From a virus, in IMG/VR virus record IMGVR_UViG_3300020203_000005, positions 1-35,163 of that record: a stretch of DNA of 35,163 bases. One strand, written 5' to 3'. A program made the position numbers and the translations under genes. Below the pieces are notes generated by a model. That model was not told the origin of the DNA and searched no databases. It worked only from the letters and a program-made list of their open reading frames with translations. Positions 18,187 through 27,228 of the stretch are shown piece by piece (the first letter of the stretch is position 1; each line of letters begins with the position of its first letter).

Positions 18187-19911
18187 TTATTGATACAAGT
18201 TAGTAATATATTGAGAGCCTGTTGCTGTTTGTACTGAGTTTGGAAGAGCAATATCTACACCCATACCATTTATTTCGTCTAAGTCCTCTGGCACGAACGC
18301 AGACCATGTAATTGCGTTTGATTGTGCACCAACACCTAACCTAGCCTCGGCAGCTGCCTTTTGACTCTCTGTCTGAGTAATAAAGGTGTCTAATTGAGTT
18401 ACTAACTTGCTCGCTCTACGTCCTGTGATGTTTGTGAGTGGGTTAAAAGTACTAGTCGGTTCTTCTCCTAAGATTTGTTCCATTAAAGTCAATACCCCAA
18501 CATCAAGTGTGCCAAGTGTAGCGGCTTTTTTATACTCTGCGGTCATCAAAGCTCGTAAAGAACTTATCTTCCCTAGTTTTTCAGGACTACCACCAATAGT
18601 ATTAGTGAAGCCACTTGTTTTAATAATACCCCTATACTCATTAGCAAGGTTTATTAGTGAATCTTGTGAACTTACAGCGTCTTCTAGCTGTCGTCTTACT
18701 GTTTTATCCACTTCAATTTTTCCGCTAGTACCAGCTCCAAATGTTTTAATTACCTCTCCTGTTTGTGAGTTGACTAGCACCTTACTTCCATCTGCTTGTT
18801 CAATAACTTGGGTATCAAGTTTTGATGCTGACGGGCGGTTTGCTCTGTTTGCTGCGGCTAACTGTGCTTGCTGTACCTGTCGTCCAAGTACATCCCCGTT
18901 GTATACTCCTGCTGCGAGGATTACTCCGTTCTTATCTGTGGCACTCTTTATTGCGTTGTATATAGAAGCTGGTGCTCCTTGTCCGAGAGCGTTAGAGAGA
19001 GCACTTGCTTGTACTTTGAGGAAGTCTTGTTTTTCTTGGTAGATTCGTTCGTTCTTTGCGTTTAGTTCGTCAATTTTCTTGAACTCAATCCCTACAGCAA
19101 AGTCTCTGACGCTGGTGAGTAGGTCTTTCTGTCTGTTGTATTTGTTTGTAGCGTCATTCATTAGGATAGACCCCCATGTGTTTATGTGGGCTTCTGCCAG
19201 AGCAACGTTACCTTGAGCATGAGCGAGTTGTGCTTGTACAGGGAGCGCTTGAATAGCCGCCTCTCTATTGATGCGTGCTTGTTCACCACCAATAAATCCT
19301 GTTGTTTGACCACGACCTTGTCCTTCGAGTGCGAGTTGTGATGCGTCACGATTATTTTGAATAGTATTTATCTGCGAAGCAAAGTTGTTCTCCTGCTGAC
19401 GTAAGTTCTTTATGCCTGTTTCTTTTTCTAATTTGCGCTGTATATCAGCACCCGATGGTGTGGCAAGGTTATATATTTCATCATTCTTTTCCTTGAAAGC
19501 GGCTAATACAGAACTAAATGTTTCCTTTTCGGGTTCTGGTGCTGGTGTTTGTGCAAGTACTCCACCTGATTGTGTGAGGCTCGATTCTCCTCCAGTAAAA
19601 CCAATGTTGTTTGCAACGAAATCAGGGACTTGGGATACCTTTTCTGTAGGGACAGGTGTAGTAGTAACAGGCTTGATTGAATCCGAAGTTATAATGTTTC
19701 CTGTTGCATCTCTTTGTGAGAGTGGCGCACCTTTTGAAGTAGTGCCTTTCCCCTCAAAGGAATCATTGTAACCGGGGGCATCTTTTGCAGAACGATAGTA
19801 GGTAGTTACTCCTTTTCGGTTGGTCGTAGAATACCTAGCGTTGTTATTACTAAGACTTTTCGCCTGTGTTACTTTCTTATTTTCGCCACTTCTTAATGAG
19901 ATTTTCGCCAT
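18187..19911 (-). CDS. Internal virion protein, coiled-coil rich (574 aa)
   Basis: The N-terminal 150 residues are low-complexity and polar (SLRSGENKKVTQAKSL). Residues 150-330 are long helices (LRQQENNFASQINTIQ; REAAIQALPVQAQLAHAQGN) with a transglycosylase-free core. The C-terminus has a helical bundle (YKKAATLGTLDVGVLTLMEQ). Size and location beside the other internal protein and the nozzle gene suggest an ejectosome component. No enzymatic motif was found. Confidence 0.5.
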   Translation of the reverse strand: MAKISLRSGENKKVTQAKSLSNNNARYSTTNRKGVTTYYRSAKDAPGYNDSFEGKGTTSKGAPLSQRDATGNIITSDSIKPVTTTPVPTEKVSQVPDFVANNIGFTGGESSLTQSGGVLAQTPAPEPEKETFSSVLAAFKEKNDEIYNLATPSGADIQRKLEKETGIKNLRQQENNFASQINTIQNNRDASQLALEGQGRGQTTGFIGGEQARINREAAIQALPVQAQLAHAQGNVALAEAHINTWGSILMNDATNKYNRQKDLLTSVRDFAVGIEFKKIDELNAKNERIYQEKQDFLKVQASALSNALGQGAPASIYNAIKSATDKNGVILAAGVYNGDVLGRQVQQAQLAAANRANRPSASKLDTQVIEQADGSKVLVNSQTGEVIKTFGAGTSGKIEVDKTVRRQLEDAVSSQDSLINLANEYRGIIKTSGFTNTIGGSPEKLGKISSLRALMTAEYKKAATLGTLDVGVLTLMEQILGEEPTSTFNPLTNITGRRASKLVTQLDTFITQTESQKAAAEARLGVGAQSNAITWSAFVPEDLDEINGMGVDIALPNSVQTATGSQYITNLYQ

Positions 19912-19937
19912 GTTATTTAATAATTATATCAGTTATT

Positions 19938-20198
19938 TTATGTTTGGGTACCAACCAATGTCCAATTATTTGCAGATGTACAGACGTACAGTTTCCCGTT
20001 GGTTGCATTTGCATATACATCCCCAATAGAAGCTACAGTTGGTGCTGTTGCAAAGACAGGGACTCGGAGTCTTGTGTTAAAACGTGAGTGCTTGTTAAAG
20101 TCTTGAGACGCAGTAAAGTTGTTGGTGTAATACTCAGAATTCAACGCCTCTATGTCTGAGCGTAGTTGGTCTATTTGTTTTTGAATGTCTTGTGGCAT
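19938..20198 (-). CDS. Small tail protein with coiled-coil N-terminus (86 aa)
   Basis: I choose ATG 20196-20198 (MPQDIQKQIDQLRSDIEAL; context CCATAATATG) rather than the ATG 15 bases upstream that overlaps the preceding stop. Residues 1-25 form a coiled coil. The C-terminal half (FATAPTVASIGDVYAN then GKLYVCTSANNWTLVG) has a pattern seen in phage tail fibre and adaptor proteins. It is probably a small trimeric tail accessory. Confidence 0.6.
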   Translation of the reverse strand: MPQDIQKQIDQLRSDIEALNSEYYTNNFTASQDFNKHSRFNTRLRVPVFATAPTVASIGDVYANATNGKLYVCTSANNWTLVGTQT

Positions 20199-20199
20199 A

Positions 20200-21690
20200 T
20201 TATGGAACGTCATTTATACGAGCCTTCGCTTTAAATCCAGTAATTTCAAGACCACCAGTGCTGAGGAGTTGGAATTCATACTCCTTACCTGACGCAAATG
20301 CGTCCCCTGTAGCCTCAATATTAAGGAAGGTGCGTGATAGTTCGCCTGTAGTGGTGAATGTACCGATAGTAGTCCATGCAGTAGCCCCATCAACTCGGTA
20401 TTTTGCGGTGAGACTTTCACCCGATGCAAGTTTTCTAAAATACACACAGAGTGATTGAAGTGTTTTGTCAGCATCTTGGTCACCAAAGTTAAATACCTGT
20501 GACTCATAGACACTTGAAAATGTGTAGACAGCTACATCGTTTGTCTTATCAATAGAGCCGTCACCTGAATGTGATATGAAAAAGTAGTTTGCGGCTGAGC
20601 CGATAGCTTGAATGCCACTTGTATTTATATTCTCATCAATGACATCAAGTGTGAGTGCAAATGGGTACAGTGAGTTTTTACGCCCGAATGACCAGACACC
20701 CTCGTTGTATGTAGTTCCCGCAGTGTTAGTCATTATCTTGCCCGCCCAGAATAGACGGTTGTTCTTTACCGCTTTTTGAAGTGGGATTGACTTGTTTGTG
20801 AGAGCTTGTGTAAATACCTCTTTGATTACTTGTGGTGTACCACCTGAATACATTTGTATAATCATTGAACCACGCCCTGCACCTGTAGCGTTATTAAGGT
20901 AGCGGTCTGTTACCCCTACCAAGTATCCTTCAATCGTTTCAAGTATGCGCAGCTCCCCTTCTCCCCAGTCAATCTTCTCCTGTACGTCTGTTGATGTGCC
21001 GTCCCATAGAAATACCTTTGATTGTCCGTTAAATGTTGAAATAGGTGCAATAGCAATAGCTATATATTTCCCCCACGCTGTCATTGAGGTGATTTTTACG
21101 TTGGTTGGCAAGACAAGAAAACCATCGGAGAATGTAGTTGCGTCTGTTGCCCTCCAAATCCTGTTGTTGTATGCAAGATATAAATAGTCGTTAAATACAA
21201 GACCGTTTGCTACTGAGGTAATGGTAGCTCCCGTAGTGCTTGCTGAGTTTGCAATGGTGTTTGTAGCTATTGTCCACTTCCATATTTGGTTTGTACCCTG
21301 AAAGCCCCACAAGATGTCCTTGTATTCTAGAAAACAGCCGTTCTTTACTGCTCCGTTGCCTTCTGATGTTGCAGGGAGTGACCAGTTGCCTGTAGTTGCA
21401 TCGGCTTTTTGTACAATTTTAGTTAATCCTGCCCCTGTTTGCCCTAGTCCAAAGAGTTTTGCCGATGCTGAGTGATACAGGTAGTCTTGGACAAAGTATT
21501 GCTTCATACCTGTAGCGGTAGAGCCATCATTAGTATCAGCTTCTAGGCTTCTGTATGGGATTAGTCTAGCAGGGTCGGTAAACGTATCAAAATGCTTCGT
21601 AATTTGGTATTTACTAGCGTTGTCTTCTCGTGGGGAGTCACTAATACCTGATGCGAAGTTGTTTATTTTGATTTCGACTAGTTTAGCCAT
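20200..21690 (-). CDS. Tail nozzle / tubular tail-like protein (496 aa)
   Basis: A beta-rich protein beginning LVEIKINNFASGISDSPRE, with repeated blade-like segments (FQGTNQIWKWTIATN; NDYLYLAYNNRIWRATDA; GEGELRILETIEGYLVG) and a C-terminal jelly-roll-like end (SLTAKYRVDGATAWTTIG). Propeller-like nozzle proteins of short-tailed phages have this length and layout. It lies between adhesin and internal-protein genes. The start ATG 21690 is in CTCATAACATG. Confidence 0.55.
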   Translation of the reverse strand: MAKLVEIKINNFASGISDSPREDNASKYQITKHFDTFTDPARLIPYRSLEADTNDGSTATGMKQYFVQDYLYHSASAKLFGLGQTGAGLTKIVQKADATTGNWSLPATSEGNGAVKNGCFLEYKDILWGFQGTNQIWKWTIATNTIANSASTTGATITSVANGLVFNDYLYLAYNNRIWRATDATTFSDGFLVLPTNVKITSMTAWGKYIAIAIAPISTFNGQSKVFLWDGTSTDVQEKIDWGEGELRILETIEGYLVGVTDRYLNNATGAGRGSMIIQMYSGGTPQVIKEVFTQALTNKSIPLQKAVKNNRLFWAGKIMTNTAGTTYNEGVWSFGRKNSLYPFALTLDVIDENINTSGIQAIGSAANYFFISHSGDGSIDKTNDVAVYTFSSVYESQVFNFGDQDADKTLQSLCVYFRKLASGESLTAKYRVDGATAWTTIGTFTTTGELSRTFLNIEATGDAFASGKEYEFQLLSTGGLEITGFKAKARINDVP

Positions 21691-21691
21691 G

Positions 21692-22597
21692 TTATGAGTA
21701 GTATTCAGTTACGATTACGATGCCAGCGCCTCCTGCGCCTCCTGTGCCCATTGTGCCACTGTCTTCTGCACCTCCACCGCCTCCGCCTCCGCCATAGTTT
21801 TTACCTGCTACGCCATTACGCTTACTTACGTTTGTCCCAGACCCAGACCTTCCGCCAGCCCCAAAGAAAGAACTGCCTCCAATTCCGGCAAGGGTAGGAG
21901 TTGCTGATTCCTCTTGTCCATTACCTCCATCTCCACCACCAACATTAACATCACCGCCTGAACCAACACCGCCAGCTCCGCCAGTATTACTAGATGCATC
22001 GGCTCCATGTGTTGCAGAACATAATGAACCAAAAGATGATGACGCTGCTACGCCAATAGTGACTGTTTCTGTAGCTCCTAGTGCAGAAGCCAAGATTAGT
22101 TCTTTAGTATAACCACCAGCACCACCTCCACCGCCTGGTGTTCCTGTAGCACCGTTGTCTACTCCCGCAGCACCAGCACCGCCTACCGCTTGAACTTCCA
22201 CTACAACATATTTAAGCCCAGCATCTTTTGTCCAAGTACCTGATGTTGTAAAGGTTACTACTTGTGGTGCTGAGAGACCAATTAAAGTAGCGGGTGTAAC
22301 CACTAAAGACGCTCCGGTAGCTCCAGTAGCTGTTCCAGCGTCTACTTCTGCCTGAGTTGCTACCTCTACAATACCTCTTGTGGTTGTTGTGGCGTTCACG
22401 TTACCGCCTGTGTCTACATACGCCTTAACTGCCTTCTGTGAAGCAATCTTTAAGTCACTGTTAGCTGCTAGAGCGGTATCGGTATCAAGAGTAGACGTTT
22501 CAATCTTGTCTGTATTCAAATTACTAAAGTTAGTATTTATGACAGTGCGAGACGATGTAATTGTATCCGCACCAAGTAGTGTAGTTATTGTACTCAT
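21692..22597 (-). CDS. Tail fibre tip with polyglycine C-terminal domain (301 aa)
   Basis: Residues 1-110 are fibre-like (DLKIASQKAVKAYVDTGG; TRGIVEVATQAEVDAGTA). From about 145 onward Gly-rich runs dominate (TPGGGGGAGGYTKEL; AGGVGSGGDVNVGGGDGG), ending GGAGGAGIVIVTEYYS. This is the polyglycine-sandwich type used by phage adhesins to bind receptors; the glycine segments often vary between related phages. The overlap with the next gene is four bases. Confidence 0.7.
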   Translation of the reverse strand: MSTITTLLGADTITSSRTVINTNFSNLNTDKIETSTLDTDTALAANSDLKIASQKAVKAYVDTGGNVNATTTTRGIVEVATQAEVDAGTATGATGASLVVTPATLIGLSAPQVVTFTTSGTWTKDAGLKYVVVEVQAVGGAGAAGVDNGATGTPGGGGGAGGYTKELILASALGATETVTIGVAASSSFGSLCSATHGADASSNTGGAGGVGSGGDVNVGGGDGGNGQEESATPTLAGIGGSSFFGAGGRSGSGTNVSKRNGVAGKNYGGGGGGGGAEDSGTMGTGGAGGAGIVIVTEYYS

Positions 22598-22785
22598 ACA
22601 GGTTTTGCGCTATTAGTAATACTTGTTGTTGGTTTGCTTGGATTGATAAACAGGGAGCCTGTAGCGTCCCATGTGCGGGTTTCTGAGTCATATGTAGTTA
22701 CAATCGTAGACCACAATTCAGCGAAAGACACCTTAGTGGTGTTCGTGAGTGTGGTTGTCGGTTTTGATACGTTTGTAAGTGCCAT
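22594..22785 (-). CDS. Short repeat protein (63 aa)
   Basis: Starts at ATG 22785. The ends are an imperfect repeat: VSKPTTTLTNTTKV near the N-terminus and NPSKPTTSITNSAKPV at the C-terminus, flanking a FAELWSTIVTTYDSETRTW core. Small proteins of this type occur beside head-tail connector genes and may be virion components. It overlaps the fibre gene start by four bases. Confidence 0.6.
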   Translation of the reverse strand: MALTNVSKPTTTLTNTTKVSFAELWSTIVTTYDSETRTWDATGSLFINPSKPTTSITNSAKPV

Positions 22786-22786
22786 A

Positions 22787-23512
22787 TCAGATAGAGTTTA
22801 TTGCAGGGGTAGTAAGTACAGGGATTTCATCTGTATTTCTGTTTCTAAAGTATGTTTCCATTTTGATACGTTCTTTCTCCATTTCTACTGAAACAGCTTG
22901 TAGGTTGGCAGAGCCTATTCCTGCTAGAAGCGCATCATATACAGAAGCGATGATGAAGCCTCTGTGGAGTAGTGGTGGTACACCAGGGGATTTCGTTGTG
23001 TCTGCTACTGTAAAGTATGAGCCTGTTCGTTGGAAGTAGAACTTAAGTCCTGCGGTGACGCTAGAAACAGGCTTGGGGGTCAGTCTGATGATGTTGTCGG
23101 CTATCTTGTCGTACTCGGTTGGTAGTCCTGCTGTAGTAAGGAGCGTATCTTCTGCGAGGTCATTATCTGCCATGTCTCGTACGTCTAGTTTTCGGTAGAG
23201 TCCATTCGAGTCAAGAATATCTATGCGGGTTAAGTTAAGAATTGCATTACCCTGTTCATCTGTAAGGAATGAGTAGTCTGATTGGTTTGCTACTAGGTTA
23301 GTTGTGCCGATAGGAAGCTTCGTGTGGTTTGTATCATCCCATTGGAAGCGTCTATCTGCTCCGATAGCGTAACCAGTAACAGTATCAAGCCAGTTGTTGT
23401 ATGAATTGACTACACGAACAGTAGGGTACTGTGTTGCATCTACACGCAACATGTTTCGTACTTGTTGGAGTCCTCCTGTGAGGTTTACTGTGTCACTAAA
23501 TGATATGCTCAT
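22787..23512 (-). CDS. Head-tail connector / neck protein (241 aa)
   Basis: I choose ATG 23512 (MSISFSDTVNLTGGLQQV, context AAAAAAATATG) rather than an ATG 24 bases upstream that lies in a hairpin. The sequence DATQYPTVRVVNSYNNWLD, then FLTDEQGNAILNLTRIDI and the C-terminal helix (SVEMEKERIKMETYFRNRN) fits tail adaptor proteins between capsid and nozzle. The position between the head decoration-like gene and tail genes supports this. Confidence 0.55.
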   Translation of the reverse strand: MSISFSDTVNLTGGLQQVRNMLRVDATQYPTVRVVNSYNNWLDTVTGYAIGADRRFQWDDTNHTKLPIGTTNLVANQSDYSFLTDEQGNAILNLTRIDILDSNGLYRKLDVRDMADNDLAEDTLLTTAGLPTEYDKIADNIIRLTPKPVSSVTAGLKFYFQRTGSYFTVADTTKSPGVPPLLHRGFIIASVYDALLAGIGSANLQAVSVEMEKERIKMETYFRNRNTDEIPVLTTPAINSI

Positions 23513-23522
23513 ATTTTTTTTA

Positions 23523-23563
23523 ATGGCTATATCCATTCCCCCACGAATGAGGGAATGAGATAG
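23523..23563 (-). other. Intergenic stem-loop before the connector gene
   Basis: GGCTAT and TCATTCCC pair with GGGGAATGGA and ATAGCC across a nine-base loop, giving about 15 base pairs with one mismatch and one bulge. No U run follows on the minus strand. It may be an RNase III-type processing site or partial attenuator between capsid and connector expression. Confidence 0.55.
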
Positions 23564-23566
23564 CCG

Positions 23567-24037
23567 TTAAGAGGTTGCGAACGGAGTAACTACTACTCCT
23601 GTTGCTAGGGTTGTACCTGTTACTTGCCACTTTGTGCTTGTCACCTTTGTCACAACAATTCTGTCTCCGATAAGACCACCTGATGTAGTCCCATTGAGAG
23701 TGAAAGAAATATTGCTTGTAGCTACGAGTGACTTCCACGATGCTAGAGCATCACTAGAGTCAGTGTCAGTATTGATGATATTTCCTACCATCAATTCTGT
23801 TGCTGCTCCTGTGATTACTTTTAGCCCGACTGAGGTTACTGTAGTTCCGATAACAAACTCAAAGAATGTTCCGTTATCACAAGCTGCTGGAAGTGTTGTG
23901 GTAAATCCTGCTGCTGCGTTAAAGACAACTACTGCTCCTGACTCGTCTGCCCGTAGTGTACGAGCAGCGTCTAGGGTAATAATAGGTCTTCGTGACGGAG
24001 TGTTGAGTGTTGGGATAGTTCCGTTATTGTTAGCCAT
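23567..24037 (-). CDS. Head decoration-like protein (156 aa)
   Basis: A beta-rich protein: RPIITLDAARTLRADESGAV, then GFTTTLPAACDNGTFFEFVI, and a C-terminal IVVTKVTSTKWQVTGTTLA. Small proteins of this type next to major capsid genes often decorate the head. It starts at ATG 24037 (AACAAACATG). No catalytic motif. The role is inferred from position and fold impression. Confidence 0.5.
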   Translation of the reverse strand: MANNNGTIPTLNTPSRRPIITLDAARTLRADESGAVVVFNAAAGFTTTLPAACDNGTFFEFVIGTTVTSVGLKVITGAATELMVGNIINTDTDSSDALASWKSLVATSNISFTLNGTTSGGLIGDRIVVTKVTSTKWQVTGTTLATGVVVTPFATS

Positions 24038-24077
24038 GTTTGTTATTAATTAGCTGATAAAGTATCTTCTAATTAAG

Positions 24078-24947
24078 TTACGCTACAAGAAAATCAAAGA
24101 GGATCGGTGTGACTTTGTTCCATGCCTTGAATTTAAGGTCAACGCGTGATTCAAGTCCTACTCCTGAGATTTGAGCTGAGGATACTACTGGATTGATGAT
24201 AGTCTTCATCTTTCCGTATGTAGACTTTACGATTCCTACTTGGAATGCCTTCTTTACTCCTCCAAATACGTGTCCTGCTACGTTCTTAGAAGTTGAGTAG
24301 TGTTCTACACCAAGGTATTTGAAGCCTTGCTTGATACCGTTCTTGAGAACGTCATCTGCTGTGTTGAATCCTTCGCTTGAAGCCATGAGTTCTACGAGGT
24401 CGTAGTCAGCTTCTCGCCACTGGATGAAAGCACCGTTTCGGTTCATCATCTCAGCACCTCCAGCTTCTCGAATTTCTCGCTTCATTGCTGAGATGATGTT
24501 CTTGACGTTAGAGATAGCAACAGTGATGTTTCCAGCACCGCCTCCGATTGTAGCGTTGTCAAAGTTTGTCCACTGTGCGTGTTCTAGGAGCATCATAGTC
24601 TCAACCTTTTCGTTAAGCATGACACCCATGTTGTCTGCAATCTCCATAAAGTCGGAGAATGTCTTTTGTGCGAGGTCTGCATCGTCAATATGCTGTGCAG
24701 AATAAACGTAATCTGAGATAGTTACTGTTTCGTCTGTAGTTGCTACTGCTGTTGAAGTGTAGCCTGTTCCACGTGTTCCTGTACCGACTGTTGAATCAGT
24801 AAGGTATGGGTTTCTTAGGATACCTGAGTTTGTGTACTTTACATTAAGGATTTCTTTCCACACCATTGGTGCGTCTAGTCGTTCTTGTAGTTGAGTCTCG
24901 TACTCTATTGTGGGTATGATTGCAATAAAGTTGTTGGCTAGTATTAT
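24078..24947 (-). CDS. Major capsid protein (no canonical start codon)
   Basis: The first ATG in frame is at 24866, but the frame stays open upstream to TAA 24957-24959 and encodes LANNFIAIIPTIEYETQL and QERLDAP, which matches the usual capsid N-terminal pattern (F.P.I....L...L.....W). There is no ATG, GTG or TTG there; ATA at 24947 or 24944 is the best candidate. The body has NPYLTDSTVG, TISDYVYSAQHIDDADLAQ and GVEHYSTSKNVAGH. An HK97-type fold is inferred. Confidence 0.7.
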   Translation of the reverse strand: MILANNFIAIIPTIEYETQLQERLDAPMVWKEILNVKYTNSGILRNPYLTDSTVGTGTRGTGYTSTAVATTDETVTISDYVYSAQHIDDADLAQKTFSDFMEIADNMGVMLNEKVETMMLLEHAQWTNFDNATIGGGAGNITVAISNVKNIISAMKREIREAGGAEMMNRNGAFIQWREADYDLVELMASSEGFNTADDVLKNGIKQGFKYLGVEHYSTSKNVAGHVFGGVKKAFQVGIVKSTYGKMKTIINPVVSSAQISGVGLESRVDLKFKAWNKVTPILFDFLVA

Positions 24948-25018
24948 ATCTTCAAATTAATTGTGAAGAACTTCTACCGCCCGATTAAATTTTAATAATT
25001 TAATCAGACAACTTTGGT
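24948..25018 (-). other. Capsid leader with hairpin
   Basis: Between scaffold stop and capsid frame the minus strand has GATTAAATT-AATTTAATC as a hairpin, followed by GAAGTTCTTC. There is no terminator-type U run. It could set the scaffold-to-capsid expression ratio. Confidence 0.4.
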
Positions 25019-25537
25019 CTAGGAGTTGTAGAATTTGCCTTGGCTATTTTCTTGCTTTAGCTTTGCGTTCACCACTTCTCGGCGCATATTTGCTGGTACG
25101 TCCTCTATGGGTTTTGCTAACCAGTAGTCTACGCTTCCTGTAGCTACTCCACCTGAACGTTTGCCTGTTGGGACAGCGTCTTTAGTTTTTGTAGCTTCTC
25201 GGTGTTTCTCAAGCTTTGCTTTGAAATAGTCATTTTCCAATAAGGAATCTATGTCTGTTTCACCTGATGCTTTCATCTCGGCTTTTACAAAGTCAAATTC
25301 TGTTGATGCGATACCTGATGCTTTCAAGTATCCCTTTACGTCTAGTCCAAAGTCGTCTGATTTTTTTGGTTCTTTTTGGAGTTTGTTCTTGTTTCGTTCG
25401 AGAATAGCTTTGTTCTTTAAAGCTTCCGCTTTCCAATATTCAACTCCTTGTTCTTCCTCTTGTTCTTGTTCTTGTTCGACTTCTTCTGACGTTATTTCAA
25501 GGTCGTCTTCCTGCTTCTCAATTTCATCGTTTATCAT
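25019..25537 (-). CDS. Head scaffolding protein (172 aa)
   Basis: The N-terminus is very acidic (EKQEDDLEITSEEVEQEQEQ), followed by a helix (KNKAILERNKNKLQKEPKK). The C-terminal half has TKTKDAVPTGKRSGGVATGS and a WLAKPIEDVPANMR tail. This charge pattern and the position directly upstream of the capsid gene in the transcript are typical of phage scaffolds, which line the procapsid interior and leave before DNA packaging. Confidence 0.7.
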   Translation of the reverse strand: MINDEIEKQEDDLEITSEEVEQEQEQEEEQGVEYWKAEALKNKAILERNKNKLQKEPKKSDDFGLDVKGYLKASGIASTEFDFVKAEMKASGETDIDSLLENDYFKAKLEKHREATKTKDAVPTGKRSGGVATGSVDYWLAKPIEDVPANMRREVVNAKLKQENSQGKFYNS

Positions 25538-25592
25538 AGTGATGATCTAGTTAATGCGCTGTTTTGCAAAGTTGCGCTTCTTGTTACTTGTA

Positions 25593-25621
25593 ATTATATC
25601 AACGTTCTGTGCTGTACGCAA
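25593..25621 (-). promoter_or_regulatory. Internal late promoter for scaffold and capsid
   Basis: On the minus strand TTGCGT (25621-25616), a 17-base spacer and TATAAT (25598-25593), about 55 bases before the scaffold ATG. An internal promoter here would boost capsid supply. Confidence 0.6.
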
Positions 25622-25744
25622 CTACACTACTTCTTTTGAACTGCACACGTTGCAGAAGCGTCCACTGTCTTCACAGTTAGAGCACACTTTATTTTCTACT
25701 ACCACTTCTACCACTTCTTCTACAATTATTTTTTTCTTTGCCAT
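25622..25744 (-). CDS. Zinc-finger-like small protein (40 aa)
   Basis: ATG 25742-25744 (GTTTAATATG) to TAG 25622-25624. The N-terminus is Lys- then Val/Glu-rich (AKKKIIVEEVVEVVVEN), followed by CSNCEDSGRFCNVC, two CxxC knuckles seven residues apart that would bind one zinc. It sits within the head gene cluster. Small four-cysteine proteins of this sort occur in many phages without known function. Confidence 0.65.
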   Translation of the reverse strand: MAKKKIIVEEVVEVVVENKVCSNCEDSGRFCNVCSSKEVV

Positions 25745-25763
25745 ATTAAACATATTAAATATA

Positions 25764-27227
25764 TTAGTAAGTATCATATCCTAGAGTAACGTTAGCTGTA
25801 CCTCCTACTGTTACATAGATTCCACGGGTTACATCAAGTCCTCCAAAGTCTATGAATCGTTCTCCTGTGGTTGCTACTACGCTAAAGGTGATGGTGTCAA
25901 TCAAGACACTTCCTGTTGCTCCTGCTCCTGAACCCATAACAAGTGCTGTGAAAGCATAGTTAGCCATAGTTTCAGTTGTAGCGATAGAGTTACCTGCTGT
26001 ACCTGTATTCTTTGCGTTGAATACCTGTGTTGTGTCGGTATTGGTTGTAGCTACTACTGTTGGGTGTGCTGTTGTGCCTGTTCCATAAGTAGTCCCCATC
26101 ACTCCTGAGAGGTTAATGGTTGATTTCACGTTATCCAAGAATACTGCCTCCGATGTTACCCAAAGGATTTGATTAGGTACTGCTGTTAGTCCTAGAGTTT
26201 CAGCAAGTACGATTACTCCTGTGTACGTTGTAGTGTCTAGTGTGAATGTTGCCGCATCTGTAGTTACCGCACCTGACATTGTTGCACCAGTCCAGCCTGT
26301 GTTAGCCATGGTCTCGGTGGTTGCAATAGCGTTTAATGCAGTTGTTTGTGCTGCTGTTCCGATAGTTCGTGTTCGGACAATAAGAGTTGTTGTAGTAAGT
26401 GTCGTGCCTACAATATCTGGGTGAGCAACAGTTCCCGTTGAGTAGTCTGTACCTGCTACACCTGTAGCGTTTACTGCTTTCTTTAAGTTAGCCAAATATG
26501 TTGCTTCACTTGCTCCTCTTAGAACTTGATACGCTACTGCTGGTGCTCCATAAGTCTCAGACAAGGCATCTACTTGAGTGTAGACTGTTGTTCCAATAGT
26601 TACGGTAGCTGCACCTGTAGTTATACCTGCATCAGAAGCTCCTGTGCCTCCTCCAAGTGTTGTATCCTCCCATACTGTCCGTAGTGCTGTTCCTGTAGTC
26701 GCAACTGTGTTTAGCGATGTTCCAGGAACTATTCCTCTTACTGTGAGAGTAGTTGCATCAGATGCTACTGCTCGTACTTGTGTGTTTACTACTGTTCCAA
26801 AACCATACGTCACACCCAACATACCTACACCTGCTGTTGCGTTGATAGCGTTCTTTGCGTTAACCAAGGTTGCTGTGAGAGTTGTGCCAACCAAGATTTC
26901 ATCTGCTGCACCTGTTAGTTCTGCCACGAATGTATATGTTCTTGTTCCGATAACCATTACGTTAGTTGTAACGATAGCGTCACCAGTCAAGACTGATACT
27001 GCGTGAGTTGACGCAGCGCTGTTACCTGTTGAGGTAAGTGTTGATGTACCGTAGTTTGCTGGTGCACAAGCACCTGCACTTGTAAGAGTTGTTGTTGCTA
27101 CTACTCCTGTCTCTGTTCCGTCAAAGACCTTAACTGTTCCTGATGTGTGACTGTTGATAATGAGATTGTTTAGTTTCCCATGACCTATTTGGACAATTCC
27201 ACTTTCTGTTATATTTTTACTTAACAT
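25764..27227 (-). CDS. Repetitive Thr-rich structural protein (487 aa)
   Basis: It contains three related modules at about residues 90-197, 207-318 and 327-430. Each holds a (V/F)T(I/L)(G/D)T..YT strand, an LSET-type turn, a helical L.N.K.AIN segment, TGT(V/T)AHP and IATTETMAN..(W/F). The C-terminal 45 residues are a distinct beta domain (DFGGLDVTRGIYVTVGG). The composition is low in charge and rich in Thr, Ala and Gly. It is a likely head fibre or capsid decoration. The start ATG 27227 has AGAATAATATG. Confidence 0.6.
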   Translation of the reverse strand: MLSKNITESGIVQIGHGKLNNLIINSHTSGTVKVFDGTETGVVATTTLTSAGACAPANYGTSTLTSTGNSAASTHAVSVLTGDAIVTTNVMVIGTRTYTFVAELTGAADEILVGTTLTATLVNAKNAINATAGVGMLGVTYGFGTVVNTQVRAVASDATTLTVRGIVPGTSLNTVATTGTALRTVWEDTTLGGGTGASDAGITTGAATVTIGTTVYTQVDALSETYGAPAVAYQVLRGASEATYLANLKKAVNATGVAGTDYSTGTVAHPDIVGTTLTTTTLIVRTRTIGTAAQTTALNAIATTETMANTGWTGATMSGAVTTDAATFTLDTTTYTGVIVLAETLGLTAVPNQILWVTSEAVFLDNVKSTINLSGVMGTTYGTGTTAHPTVVATTNTDTTQVFNAKNTGTAGNSIATTETMANYAFTALVMGSGAGATGSVLIDTITFSVVATTGERFIDFGGLDVTRGIYVTVGGTANVTLGYDTY

Positions 27228-27228
27228 A

